NCBI GenBank assembly: GCA_937890835.1
Contig: CALADF010000033.1
Span: 1 to 64,000 of the forward strand
DNA: 64,000 nt
Reading direction: 5' to 3'
Source of the DNA: an uncultured bacterium
GTDB lineage: Bacteria > Actinomycetota > Coriobacteriia > Coriobacteriales > Eggerthellaceae
Shown: positions 1 through 8,508 of the stretch, piece by piece
Layout: each line of letters begins with the position of its first letter
How positions within the stretch are numbered: the first letter of the stretch is position 1
The notes under the pieces: model-generated
The model's database searches: none
The model's input: the letters and a program-made list of their open reading frames with translations, nothing else
Told to the model about the DNA's origin: nothing
Made by a program: the position numbers and the translations under genes

Positions 1-524
1 TGCACCAGCGAGAACACCTCGACGTCGGTTTCTTGGGCGATGGTCTCGCGTGGGTTCAAAAACTCGAGCTCCATGAGAAATCCCATGCCGACGAGCTTCG
101 CCCCCGCGCGCTTCACCAGGCGAGCTTGCGCGTTGGCGGTGCCACCCGTTGCCACCAGGTCGTCGACGATCAACACGACGTCGTCGGAGGTGATGGCGTC
201 GACGTGGATCTGCAGCGTGTCGGTCCCGTACTCGAGCTCGAACGACTCGCTGAACGCCTCGCGCGGCAGTTTACCCGGCTTGCGGGCGGGTACGAACCCG
301 GCATTGAGAGCGCGGGCGACAGGCGCGCCCACCATGAAGCCGCGCGCCTCCGCGCCGACCACCTTCGTCACGCCGCGTCCCTTGAAATGCGCGGCGATCG
401 AGTCGACGACGGCGGCGAAGCCGTCTTTGTCGGCGAGCAGGGGCGTGATGTCCTTGAACACGACGCCCGGCTCCGGATAATCCGGAAGGTCGACGATCAG
501 TTTCTCGAAATCGAACTCTGCCAT
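1..524 (-). CDS. apt: adenine phosphoribosyltransferase (3' end outside window)
   Basis: Cytosolic purine salvage enzyme making AMP from adenine and PRPP. Translating the minus strand from the ATG at 524 gives 174 residues without a stop: MAEFDFEKLIVDLPDYPEPG, then FKDITPLL (about 23-30), GAEARGFMVGAPVA (about 58-70) and the PRPP-binding loop VLIVDDLVATGGTA (about 117-130), all hallmarks of APT. The family is usually 170-185 residues, so only a few C-terminal residues are missing past base 1. It lies downstream of an NCS2 purine permease on the same strand, but a terminator-like hairpin separates them. Identification is secure. Confidence 0.96.
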   Translation of the reverse strand, partial: MAEFDFEKLIVDLPDYPEPGVVFKDITPLLADKDGFAAVVDSIAAHFKGRGVTKVVGAEARGFMVGAPVARALNAGFVPARKPGKLPREAFSESFELEYGTDTLQIHVDAITSDDVVLIVDDLVATGGTANAQARLVKRAGAKLVGMGFLMELEFLNPRETIAQETDVEVFSLV

Positions 525-571
525 GCTGGCGGCTCCTCTCTTTCGGCGGCGGGCCATCCCGCCTCCCTCAC

Positions 572-623
572 GAAAAAGCGCCGCTCTCGCAAATCACGTG
601 CGACGTGGCGAGAAGCGGCGCTT
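572..623 (-). terminator. rho-independent terminator after the NCS2 permease
   Basis: On the minus strand the arms AAGCGCCGCTTCTCGC and GCGAGAGCGGCGCTT form a long stem with one bulged base, followed directly by TTTTT. It sits between the permease stop and the apt start, so apt probably has its own promoter. Confidence 0.75.
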
Positions 624-722
624 ATGGGATCGAGTTAGCGCTTCAAGCGCGCACCCGATAATTCTACGCGAAAATCGAAGGCGTTGCCCAGGTCATGCGC
701 TGACCTTAGGCGCGTTTCAGCG

Positions 723-2042
723 TTACCCCAGAACGAACATCAAGAGGAACGCCAGGGCCGCGACCCACATGAGCGGCTTGACCTCGCCGGCCTTGCCCTG
801 CGCGACCTTGATGATGCAGTAGGAGATGAAGCCCATGCCGATGCCGTTGGTGATGGAGTAGGTCATCGGGATGCCCACGATGGTGATGAACGCGGGGAAG
901 GCGCTCTCGATGCTCTTCCAGTCGATCTCTCCCACGTCGGTCATCATGAGGTAGCCGACGACTACGAGCGCACCGCAGGTGGCGGCGCCGGAGACCATGC
1001 CGACGATGGGGGCGAAGAACGCGCAGACGATGAACAGCACGCCGATCACGATGTTGGAAAGGCCCGTGCGCGCGCCTGCTGCGGCGCCCGAGGTGGACTC
1101 GACGAAGCTCGTGATGGAGCTGGCGCCGAGGAAGCCGCCGACCGCCGCTGCGGCGGAATCGACCATGAGGATGGGCTGGACGTCCTCGACGTCGCCCTTC
1201 TTGTCGACGAACTTGCCCTGCTCGCCGACGGCGACCACGGTGCCCATGGTGTCGAAGAAATCGCTCATGAGCAGCGAGAACACGAACATCAGAAGCACGG
1301 GCTGCACGAACACCTGGATGATGGCCATGTTGCCCGAGGCCGGATCGGTCTGGAAGGGCGCGGCGAACGCGCTGAAGTCGAGACCGAAGTTCCACTCGGT
1401 GGGAAGCGGCGTCACGCCGAGCGGGATGCCCACGATGGTGGCCACGATGATGGAGATGACCAGGCCGCCCTTCACGTTGAGGACCTGCAGGATGACGGCG
1501 AGGGCGATCGAGACGAGCGCGACGATGCAGATGGGCGAGGAAAGCTCGCCGAGCGCGATGAGCGTCGACTCGTCGGCGGAGATGAGGCCGCCGCCCTTCA
1601 AGCCGATGAAGGCGATGAACAGTCCGATGCCGATGCCGATGGCGCGGCGCAGACCGACCGGGATGGCGTCCATGATGGCCTTGCGAAGGCCGCACAGAAC
1701 GAGGATCAAGATGATGATGCCCTCGAGGAACACGACCGCCATGGCGACGCGCCAGTCGACGGCGACCTCGCCGAGGCACAAGGTGAACGCGACGATGGCG
1801 TTGATGCCCATGCCCGACGCCAGCGCGATCGGGCGGTTCGCGATAAGACCCATCGCGATGGTCATGATGGCGGCGCCCAAGCACGTCGCGGTGAGCGCGG
1901 CGTTGAACGGGATGCCCGCCGCCTCCATCATCGACGGGTTGACGGCGATGATGTAGGCCATCGCCAAGAACGTGGTCAAACCACCGATGATCTCGTCAGA
2001 TACCGAGCTTCCGCGCTCGGATATCTTGAAGAACTTATCCAA
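723..2042 (-). CDS. NCS2-family purine permease (AzgA/GhxP-like)
   Basis: Inner-membrane proton symporter for a purine base such as hypoxanthine, guanine or adenine. The 439 residues are nearly all hydrophobic helices. The N-terminus carries the AzgA-group signatures GGLTTFLAMAYIIAVNP (about 20-36) and, near residues 70-80, ASGMGINAIVAF; VDSAAAAVGGFLGASSITSFVESTSG around 295-320 matches the substrate-binding half-helix region. Length fits the AzgA-like branch (430-450) rather than the UraA branch. It is placed next to apt, which supports purine uptake and salvage. The exact base transported cannot be told from sequence. Confidence 0.93.
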   Translation of the reverse strand: MDKFFKISERGSSVSDEIIGGLTTFLAMAYIIAVNPSMMEAAGIPFNAALTATCLGAAIMTIAMGLIANRPIALASGMGINAIVAFTLCLGEVAVDWRVAMAVVFLEGIIILILVLCGLRKAIMDAIPVGLRRAIGIGIGLFIAFIGLKGGGLISADESTLIALGELSSPICIVALVSIALAVILQVLNVKGGLVISIIVATIVGIPLGVTPLPTEWNFGLDFSAFAAPFQTDPASGNMAIIQVFVQPVLLMFVFSLLMSDFFDTMGTVVAVGEQGKFVDKKGDVEDVQPILMVDSAAAAVGGFLGASSITSFVESTSGAAAGARTGLSNIVIGVLFIVCAFFAPIVGMVSGAATCGALVVVGYLMMTDVGEIDWKSIESAFPAFITIVGIPMTYSITNGIGMGFISYCIIKVAQGKAGEVKPLMWVAALAFLLMFVLG

Positions 2043-2373
2043 TGCTCTTCCTCTCTTCTCAACAAAGCTGCACGTCGCGCGCGCATGGCCGCCGGAGTGG
2101 CTATGCGCGCGCGAGCTTCCCGAAGCATTCTATCAAAACGACGAAAGGGGAAGACGTGGATGAGCTGGGAGAGAGGTGGCTTTTCGGAACTTCGCGCTCG
2201 TCGGCGTTCGTTCGCGCTTGCTCGCGTGCGAAACGCCAGGGGCGGGTGAGCGCTCCCTTTTTCGCCGGAAGGAGCGGACGCGCCTGCTCGCGTTCGCGTG
2301 CAAAGCGTCGGAGGCCCGAACGTGGTAATGCATCGAGCCGCCGCGCATGCGTTCGCGTTCGGAGAAATGCGGC
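2043..2373. other. intergenic region with a 12-bp perfect inverted repeat
   Basis: No credible gene is seen in these 331 bases. At 2075-2114 the arms TCGCGCGCGCAT and ATGCGCGCGCGA are perfect inverted repeats around a 16-base loop, 33-72 bases upstream of the permease ATG, so they would lie in its mRNA leader. It does not match a purine riboswitch that I recognise. A possible minus-strand -10 (TAGAAT) lies near 2127-2134. Confidence 0.5.
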
Positions 2374-2961
2374 TTATCGCTCCCCGACGGCCTCGGCGAT
2401 GAGCGCGCGCAGCTCGTCGATGCCGATGCCCTTCTCCGAGGACGTGATGACGACGGGCGTGCCCTCCGGCAGGTCGAGCGTTTTCACGATGACGTTGCGC
2501 TGCTTCATCATCTGCTGCTTGGAGAGCTTGTCCGCCTTCGTCAGCGCGATGGCGAAGGGCAGCTCGGCGTCGATGAGGAACGACACCATGTTGCGGTCGA
2601 GCGCGGTGGGCTCGTGGCGGATGTCGATGAGCGACACCACCAGCGCGAAGTCGCGGTCCTGGTTGAAGTAGCCCTCGATCAGCTCCGACCAGCGGCCAAG
2701 CTCGCTTTTCGACACCTTCGCGTAGCCGTAGCCAGGCAGATCGACGAGGTTTTGACCGTCGACGTCGTAGAAGTTGATGGTCGCGGTCTTGCCGGGCGTC
2801 TGCGAAACCTTCGCGAGGCCCTTGCGGTACATGAGCTTGTTGAGAAGCGATGACTTGCCGACGTTGGAGCGTCCTGCGAACGAGACCTCGGGGCCTGCGG
2901 ATGCGGGGAGCTGCTTGGAGGTGCCGTATGCGGCTTTGAAACTTGCTTTGTGAAAATTCAT
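2374..2961 (-). CDS. engB: ribosome-biogenesis GTP-binding protein EngB/YsxC
   Basis: Essential small GTPase acting in large ribosomal subunit assembly. The 195-residue protein has G1 GRSNVGKSS (about 30-38), the switch threonine in the region after QTPGKT (about 55-60), G3 DLPGYGYAKVS (about 74-84) and G4 TKAD (about 145). The ATG at 2961 is preferred over an upstream one at 3042 because AGGAAGG lies 9 bases before it and the family typically starts MxFxxAxF. Length is typical. It is monocistronic between intergenic regions. Confidence 0.95.
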   Translation of the reverse strand: MNFHKASFKAAYGTSKQLPASAGPEVSFAGRSNVGKSSLLNKLMYRKGLAKVSQTPGKTATINFYDVDGQNLVDLPGYGYAKVSKSELGRWSELIEGYFNQDRDFALVVSLIDIRHEPTALDRNMVSFLIDAELPFAIALTKADKLSKQQMMKQRNVIVKTLDLPEGTPVVITSSEKGIGIDELRALIAEAVGER

Positions 2962-3114
2962 GGGGATGAGCCTTCCTGGGATGATGAACCATGGTACCCG
3001 ATGATGCGCGGGGTCGACCTTGGATACTCTGCGGTTTTTCACGCGTCGCGCGATCCCTCGCCGTCGCCGTGCTTAAATGTCCCGGAAAACAATTGGGCGG
3101 GAGACGGAGGCGCT

Positions 3115-3348
3115 ATGGCGGATGAGACGATACGGGCTGCGCGTGGGGAATTCGACGAGGACGGTGCGTTGCACCTGACGGGTTTTGACGCCATGCTCGG
3201 CCGTGCGCGCAAGGATTGGACGGGAGCGACGTTCAAAAGCGCACCTGAAGGCATGGAGGCGAGGCGCGCTCACACCACCTGCCCGCATTGCGCGACGGAC
3301 AACCTCGCCGACGCGGAAACTTGCTGGAATTGCGGTGCGGCGCTGTAG
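3115..3348 (+). CDS. small zinc-ribbon protein
   Basis: A 77-residue protein of unknown function. The C-terminus holds one treble-type zinc ribbon, CPHC (about 59-62) and CWNC (about 71-74), ending in the typical GAAL. The N-terminal part is polar with no membrane segment. The start is the ATG at 3115, preceded by GGAGG 4 bases upstream; a longer frame back to 2950 would overlap engB and is not supported. The neighbouring gene at 3510 has the same kind of ribbon. Confidence 0.7.
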   Translation: MADETIRAARGEFDEDGALHLTGFDAMLGRARKDWTGATFKSAPEGMEARRAHTTCPHCATDNLADAETCWNCGAAL

Positions 3349-3438
3349 CGCCCGGCGGCGCTGCGATAAAGTGAAACTGCCGTGATCGAGGGTGCGCGCT
3401 CCGCACGCTTTCTCGGGTCGCCCGCGCAAGCCGGCACG

Positions 3439-3455
3439 CCCCGCTCGCGGCGGGG
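3439..3455 (+). other. small GC hairpin upstream of the 3510 gene
   Basis: CCCCGC and GCGGGG are perfect arms around a 5-base loop in the 161-base gap between the two zinc-ribbon genes. There is no T-run, so its role is uncertain. Confidence 0.3.
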
Positions 3456-3509
3456 TCGCGTCAGGGGCGAAGCGGCGTTTCGTTCCATGATGAAACAGGA
3501 GGCTTTCCC

Positions 3510-4160
3510 ATGGGTATATTGGATAGCGCGCAGGATCTGCTGAACCGGGGCATGGCCGCCACGGAGCGCGGAACGCGCATGGTCTCGCTCAAGGCGCAGC
3601 TCGGCGATGCCGAGCGTCAGCGCGACAAGGCGCTGCTCGCGTTCGGCGGGAGCTTGTACGAAGCGGCGAAATCGGACGCGTCTTTGCGCTCCGGTCGAGA
3701 GGAGCTTTTCGACGCCGTCGAGGACGCCTATCGCCTCATCGACGAGATCTCCCACAGCATCATCGCGGTCGAGGACGAGGGTCGCGCTGCCCGCGCGGCG
3801 GCCGAGCAGGCGAAGGCGGAGGCCCAGGCACGCGCCGAGGCGCAAGTGGAGGGACGTGCTTTCGCGTGTCCGGCATGCGGCGCCGCCATCGAGGCGGGGT
3901 ATCGTTTCTGCTCCTCGTGCGGCGCCCCGCTCGCGGTTGCGGTGCAGGATCCCCTCGATCCGGCTTCTCGTTCGCAGGCTGCGGACGAGCAGGCCGCAGG
4001 GTCGCCGTCCTCCGCTCCGGAACGCGAAGCCGGGGCCGAGGAGGGCGCCACGTCGCCGAGCTCGCCTTTCGCCCCTCTCTACGACCCTGCCCCCGAACCG
4101 AGCCGCGAGGCTCCTGCCGAGATAGCCCCCGAGCGCGTGACCACCGTGGTCGATAAGTAG
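3510..4160 (+). CDS. coiled-coil zinc-ribbon protein of unknown function
   Basis: A 216-residue soluble protein. Residues 1-110 are charged and helical (LKAQLGDAERQRDKALLAFG, then an EAKAEAQARAEAQ-rich coiled-coil stretch), followed by a zinc ribbon CPACGAAIEAGYRFCSSCGAPL (cysteines in two CxxC pairs near 118-138) and a disordered P/S/E-rich tail. This layout recurs in Coriobacteria as a stress or envelope-linked protein, but no function can be assigned. RBS is AGGAGG-like (ACAGGAGGC) before the ATG at 3510. Confidence 0.75.
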   Translation: MGILDSAQDLLNRGMAATERGTRMVSLKAQLGDAERQRDKALLAFGGSLYEAAKSDASLRSGREELFDAVEDAYRLIDEISHSIIAVEDEGRAARAAAEQAKAEAQARAEAQVEGRAFACPACGAAIEAGYRFCSSCGAPLAVAVQDPLDPASRSQAADEQAAGSPSSAPEREAGAEEGATSPSSPFAPLYDPAPEPSREAPAEIAPERVTTVVDK

Positions 4161-4183
4161 GGCATTTGCAGGAGCAATGCCGC

Positions 4184-4230
4184 TATAATGCAATGTTACG
4201 AAAACGGCCGCCCGCGCTCTTCGCGGGCGG
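4184..4230 (+). promoter_or_regulatory. leuS -10 box and leader hairpin
   Basis: A perfect TATAAT lies at 4184-4189 with no convincing -35. The predicted start near 4196 gives a leader containing a 9-bp perfect hairpin (CCGCCCGCG / CGCGGGCGG, loop of 5, 4208-4230). No T-box signature (AGGGTGG-type) is seen, so the hairpin is simply recorded; it could also end transcription from the upstream gene. Confidence 0.45.
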
Positions 4231-4266
4231 TTCGCGCAATCCTACGCCGCAATATAAGGAAAGAGC

Positions 4267-6843
4267 ATGAAAGCATACAACCCGCACGAGATTGAACCGC
4301 GCATCCAGGCAGCCTGGGACGCGCAGGGGCTCAACGCCGTCAGCGAAGATTCCGACAAGCCGACCAAGTACGTCCTCGAGATGTTCCCGTATCCTTCGGG
4401 CGATATCCACATGGGGCACGTGCGCAACTACACCATCGGCGACGTCATCGCGCGCTACGCGAAGATGCAGGGCTTCAACGTGCTTCATCCGATGGGCTGG
4501 GACGCGTTCGGCCTTCCGGCGGAAAACGCCGCCATCAAGCGCAACAGCCATCCGGCGAAATGGACCTACGCCAACATCGACACGCAGCGCGAATCGTTCA
4601 AGCGCATGGGCTTTTCCTACGACTGGGATCGCACCGTCGTGGCATGCGATCCGGAATATTACCGCTGGGGCCAGTGGATCTTCCTGAAGTTCTGGGAGCG
4701 CGGATTGGTGGAACGTCGCAACAGCCCGGTGAACTGGTGCCCGAGCTGCGAGACCGTTTTGGCCAACGAGCAGGTCACCGAGGGCCGTTGCTGGCGGTGC
4801 GATTCCGAGGTGGAGAAGCGCGACCTCACGCAGTGGTACCTCAAGATCACCGACTACGCGCAGGAGCTCCTCGACGATCTCGATCAGCTCGACGGCTGGC
4901 CTGAGCGCGTGAAGCAGCAGCAGGCGAACTGGATCGGCCGCTCCGAAGGCGCCGAGGTCGATTTCGTGCTGTGCGACAAGGACGGCAACGTTCCCGCCGA
5001 GCCGACCGCCGACGACGTCATCACCGTGTTCACCACGCGCGCCGATACGTTGTTCGGCTGCAGCTTCTTCGTCTTGGCCCCCGAGTACAAGGGTCTGGCC
5101 GACCTGGTCGCCGGCACCGAGTACGAAAAGCCCGTCGCCGAGTTGGTGGAGGCTGCCAAGAAGGTGAGCGCCGTCGAGCGCGCTCAGGGCGATCACGAGA
5201 AGCACGGCCAGTTCACGGGCCGTTACGTCGTCAATCCCGTCAACGGCGAGAAGGTGCCGGTGTGGGTGGCCGACTATGTGGTGGCCGATTACGGAACGGG
5301 CGCCGTCATGGCGGTTCCCTGCGGTGATCAGCGCGACTTCGAGTTCGCTCGCAAGTACGATCTGCCCATCGTTCCCATCATCTTAGGCGATGACGATCCG
5401 CTGTTCGATCAGCTGAAGGACGAGCAGAGCCGCGTGGTCACCTCGGTTGAGTGGGAGCGCGCGATGGAGGCCGAGGGCACGCTCGTGCAGTCCGGCAAAT
5501 ACACCGGCATGACCGGCGGTAAGCACTCCGAGGGCGAATCGGCCATCGTGGCCGACCTCGAGGAGCGCGGCGTGGGCCGTCGCAAGGTGGAGTTCCGCCT
5601 GCGCGACTGGCTCATCTCCCGTCAGCGCTACTGGGGCAACCCCATCCCCGCCGTCCACTGCGATCATTGCGGCGTGGTGCCGGTGCCCGTCGACCAGCTT
5701 CCGGTGCGCCTGCCCGAGGACATCGACCTGGCAGCCGGCGAGACGCTCGCCACGCACGAGGGCTTCGTCGCCACCACCTGCCCGGTGTGCGGTGCGCCCG
5801 CGCGTCGTGAGACGGACACCATGGACACGTTCACGTGCTCGAGCTGGTACTACATGCGCTACACCGACCCGCACAACGACAAGGCCCCGTTCGATTCGGC
5901 GAAGGCGAACGCATGGATGCCGGTGGACCAGTACATCGGCGGAATCGAGCACGCCATCCTGCACTTGCTCTACAGCCGCTTCTTCACCAAGGTCCTGCGT
6001 GACGAGGGAATGCTCGCCTTCGACGAGCCTTTCACCAACCTGCTGTGCCAGGGCATGGTGCTCGACGAGAACGGCGACGTCATGAGCAAGAGCAAGGGCA
6101 ACGTCATCGCTCCCGAGGACATGATCGCGAACTACGGCGCCGATGCCGTGCGCGCTTACATCCTGTTCATGGCCCCGCCCGACAAAGAGCTTTTGTGGAA
6201 CGAAGACGGCTTGGCGGGCATGTACAAGTTCATTAACCGCCTTTGGCGTCAGGTGAACGATCTCGCAGGAACCGCAGGTGAGGAGACCCTGTTCGCCGGC
6301 GGCGAGCTCGATACCGACGCGGTGCATAAGCTTTCCAAGACGCTCATGCGCGAGCGTCATCGCGTGGTGGGCAAGGTGGTCGACGACTTCGACCGCAACA
6401 ACTTCAACACCGCCATCGCCGCCATCATGGAGCTTGCGAACGCGACGGGCGAGTACCTGCGCAAGGTTTCGCTCGAGGCGCGCCGCTCGTGCGATCACGC
6501 CGAGGCGTTCGACCGCGATATCGCCGAGGTCATCGTCAAGCTGATGGCTCCCATCGCGCCCCACTGGGCCGAGGAGCTGTGGCAGACGGTGCTGGGGCAT
6601 GAGGGCTCGGTTCACGTCGAGGCGTGGCCCGCGTTCGACCCCGAGCTCGCCAAGGCCGATGAGGTGGAGCTCGCCGTCCAGGTGAACGGCAAGGTGAAGG
6701 CGAAGATCACCGTCGCCGCGGATGCCGCGGAAGACGAGGTGAAGGCCCTCGCTCAAGAGGCCGTCTCGCGCGCCATCGAAGGCAAAGAACTCAAAAAGGT
6801 CGTCTACGTTGCCGGGCGCTTGGTGAACATCGTCGCTAAGTAA
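4267..6843 (+). CDS. leuS: leucyl-tRNA synthetase
   Basis: Class I aminoacyl-tRNA synthetase charging tRNA-Leu. The 858 residues match bacterial LeuRS length. HIGH-type motif PYPSGDIHMGHVRNY is at about 41-55, KMSKS-type VMSKSKGN at about 605-612. Zinc-like pairs CPSCE...CWRC lie near 155-178 and a second CDHC...CPVC set near 465-505. The CP1 editing domain is present with TTRADTLFG (about 253-261). RBS AAGGAAAG precedes the ATG by 3-4 bases. Monocistronic, followed by a hairpin. Confidence 0.98.
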   Translation: MKAYNPHEIEPRIQAAWDAQGLNAVSEDSDKPTKYVLEMFPYPSGDIHMGHVRNYTIGDVIARYAKMQGFNVLHPMGWDAFGLPAENAAIKRNSHPAKWTYANIDTQRESFKRMGFSYDWDRTVVACDPEYYRWGQWIFLKFWERGLVERRNSPVNWCPSCETVLANEQVTEGRCWRCDSEVEKRDLTQWYLKITDYAQELLDDLDQLDGWPERVKQQQANWIGRSEGAEVDFVLCDKDGNVPAEPTADDVITVFTTRADTLFGCSFFVLAPEYKGLADLVAGTEYEKPVAELVEAAKKVSAVERAQGDHEKHGQFTGRYVVNPVNGEKVPVWVADYVVADYGTGAVMAVPCGDQRDFEFARKYDLPIVPIILGDDDPLFDQLKDEQSRVVTSVEWERAMEAEGTLVQSGKYTGMTGGKHSEGESAIVADLEERGVGRRKVEFRLRDWLISRQRYWGNPIPAVHCDHCGVVPVPVDQLPVRLPEDIDLAAGETLATHEGFVATTCPVCGAPARRETDTMDTFTCSSWYYMRYTDPHNDKAPFDSAKANAWMPVDQYIGGIEHAILHLLYSRFFTKVLRDEGMLAFDEPFTNLLCQGMVLDENGDVMSKSKGNVIAPEDMIANYGADAVRAYILFMAPPDKELLWNEDGLAGMYKFINRLWRQVNDLAGTAGEETLFAGGELDTDAVHKLSKTLMRERHRVVGKVVDDFDRNNFNTAIAAIMELANATGEYLRKVSLEARRSCDHAEAFDRDIAEVIVKLMAPIAPHWAEELWQTVLGHEGSVHVEAWPAFDPELAKADEVELAVQVNGKVKAKITVAADAAEDEVKALAQEAVSRAIEGKELKKVVYVAGRLVNIVAK

Positions 6844-6847
6844 TCTG

Positions 6848-6875
6848 TTCCGCCCGTTGCTGACGCAACGGGCGG
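6848..6875 (+). terminator. hairpin after leuS
   Basis: CCGCCCGTTGC and GCAACGGGCGG are near-perfect arms with a short loop, just after the leuS stop. There is no long T-run. A near copy of this hairpin recurs at about 7037-7065. Confidence 0.5.
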
Positions 6876-7246
6876 ATACGCCGACGCTGCGAAGAGCCCG
6901 GGCACCCGTTCTTGCCCCTTGTGCAGGGCTCGGCGTTGGCAAAAGCCAACTTGGCCCTGCGGCGGGGCAATCCCGGGCACCGGGGCCCTTCTCGCTGACG
7001 TTGCGGCGACCTGCGGCTTCCCGTTGCGGCTGTTCGTTTCGCCCGTGCTGACGCAGCGGGCGGAACTGCTCGACGCTGCGGCTTTCCGCAGCGGCCCGGC
7101 TGGCGCTCCAAGCCCTCCTCGCGTACCAAAGTACGCTTCGTCGGGCTTTCACGCCATCCGAGCTCGCCGCGGAAACCCTCGCTGACGCTACGAACGACCG
7201 GTGAGATTTCGCGCTTGGCTGTGTGAACTCGATGCGAAACTCTTAT
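6876..7246. repeat. non-coding GC-rich repeat region
   Basis: No gene is supported here. A unit of about 45 bases (CGCCCGT..GCTGACGCA(A/G)CGGGCGG followed by GACGCTGCG) occurs at about 6849-6895 and again at about 7037-7085. A compound hairpin (GCAGGGC / GCCCTGC enclosing GTTGGC / GCCAAC) spans 6923-6960. The nature of the repeat (REP-like element or decayed sequence) is unknown. Confidence 0.5.
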
Positions 7247-7283
7247 GAGGGGTCGCCCTGCAAGGCGGCCCCTCTGCTATTCT
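7247..7283 (+). promoter_or_regulatory. hairpin and extended -10 of the SanA-like gene
   Basis: A dyad GAGGGG-t-CGCC / GGCG-g-CCCCTC (7247-7274) abuts TGCTATTCT (7275-7283), which reads as an extended -10. Transcription would then begin at or next to the ATG at 7291, consistent with the absence of a ribosome binding site there. Alternatively the hairpin is a weak terminator. Confidence 0.4.
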
Positions 7284-7290
7284 CGTCGGC

Positions 7291-7971
7291 ATGGCATTTC
7301 GGAGGAAAGAGAAAAAGGACAGAGGGGCGCTCGCGCGTGCTTTGCTCGTCGTAGTCAAGGCGGCGCTCGCATGCGTCGTCCTCTCCGTTTCGCTGGTCGT
7401 GGTCGCCAACGTCTACACTGTCGCCACGACGCGTGACGACCTGCACACGGTCGACGCTTTGGCGGATGCCCACGCCGACGCCGTCGTGGTGCTCGGCGCC
7501 TCGGTGTTCGCCGACGGAACCCCTTCGGACATCCTTGCGGACAGGCTCGAGGTGGCGGTCGATTTGTACCTGGCGGGCGCCGCCGATGCGATCATCGTCA
7601 GCGGAGACAACCGCGATTCCCACTACAACGAATCGGATGCCATGAAGGATTACTGCGTCGAGCTGGGGGTTCCCGCAGACGACGTCTTCGTCGACCATGC
7701 CGGCTACGACACGTACTCCTCGATGTACCGCGCGCGTTTCGCGTACGGGGCTGATGACGTCATCGTGGTCACGCAGGCGTATCATCTCTACCGCGCGCTC
7801 GCGACGGCGCAGGGGCTCGGCATGCAGGCCGAGGGCGTCCCCGCCGACAAAGGCGCTTACGACAACCAGCTTTCTTACAGCCTGCGCGAGGTCGCGGCGC
7901 GCACGAAGGATTTCGTGCAGACGATGCTCCGTGTGGTTCCCGCAGACGCCGATCAGCCGATGACCCTCTAG
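7291..7971 (+). CDS. SanA/YdcF-like (DUF218) membrane protein
   Basis: A 226-residue protein with an N-terminal signal anchor (LARALLVVVKAALACVVLSV, about 14-33) and an external DUF218 domain: ADAVVVLGASVFADGTPSDILADRL (about 60-85), IIVSGDN (about 100-106), GVPADDVFVDHAGYDTYSS (about 126-144) and VVTQAYHLYRAL (about 155-166). The family is linked to envelope integrity (SanA confers vancomycin exclusion in E. coli); its chemistry is not established. No Shine-Dalgarno is seen before this ATG; leaderless translation is likely. The family call is firm, the role is not. Confidence 0.85.
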   Translation: MAFRRKEKKDRGALARALLVVVKAALACVVLSVSLVVVANVYTVATTRDDLHTVDALADAHADAVVVLGASVFADGTPSDILADRLEVAVDLYLAGAADAIIVSGDNRDSHYNESDAMKDYCVELGVPADDVFVDHAGYDTYSSMYRARFAYGADDVIVVTQAYHLYRALATAQGLGMQAEGVPADKGAYDNQLSYSLREVAARTKDFVQTMLRVVPADADQPMTL

Positions 7972-8052
7972 CCCGCACGATTCGATTGCCCCGGCAGGTC
8001 GCCTGCGGACTAGGACTATACTTGCTTGCGTGAATATCGAGTGAAAGGCGGC

Positions 8053-8325
8053 ATGATGGTTCAAAAGGGAAACGATGCACCTCTTTCGGTGGAGGAGAAG
8101 CGCGCACGGCTTGCGGGAGGGCGGGAGTCGTCATCGCCGGCGGATCGAATCGGGGGCGGCAGCGTCGGCGACAACGCGGCGGGTGCGGGAAGGTCCCCGC
8201 GCGACGTGCCCGCCGAGCCCGCGGCCTCGCGTAAGGCGCTCGCGTTCAGGGCGGGGCTTTCCGTTGCGGTCTGCCTGCTGGCGATGGTTCTCGTCATCGT
8301 CGTCGCGATGGTCGTAAGGGGCTGA
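8053..8325 (+). CDS. small single-pass membrane protein, unknown function
   Basis: A 90-residue protein with a polar, G/S/P-rich N-terminal two thirds and one C-terminal membrane helix (AGLSVAVCLLAMVLVIVVAMVV, about 67-88) ending RG. The ATG at 8053 follows GAAAGGCGG; a TATACT box lies at 8017-8022 with a small GCAGG/CCTGC dyad at 7994-8006 upstream. Not recognised. A tail-anchored topology is inferred. Confidence 0.6.
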   Translation: MMVQKGNDAPLSVEEKRARLAGGRESSSPADRIGGGSVGDNAAGAGRSPRDVPAEPAASRKALAFRAGLSVAVCLLAMVLVIVVAMVVRG

Positions 8326-8508
8326 CAGCCGTCATCGCCGCCCTGCCGTCATGGGTTCGCCTGCAGCCTGCTCGCCGACATCGTCGCGCGTCCGGGAGCT
8401 AATCTCGGCACCCGAGCCGTACCAGCGTTTTCCGGGTGGTACACTCACGCTCATGCGATACATGAATTGTCGCGCGACGCAGACACTCGCGAACAGAAGG
8501 GGATTTCA

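Noticed and set aside
2042..2114. Purine riboswitch before the permease
   Set aside because: Only a simple long hairpin is visible; the conserved core of purine or PRPP riboswitches is absent.
684..2249. Long open frames opposite the NCS2 permease gene
   Set aside because: They are antisense to a clear NCS2 permease; high GC makes such frames common, and their products are low-complexity D/G/R/H-rich.
6844..7290. RNase P or other housekeeping RNA in the gap after leuS
   Set aside because: No conserved RNase P core sequence or SRP/tmRNA signature was found.
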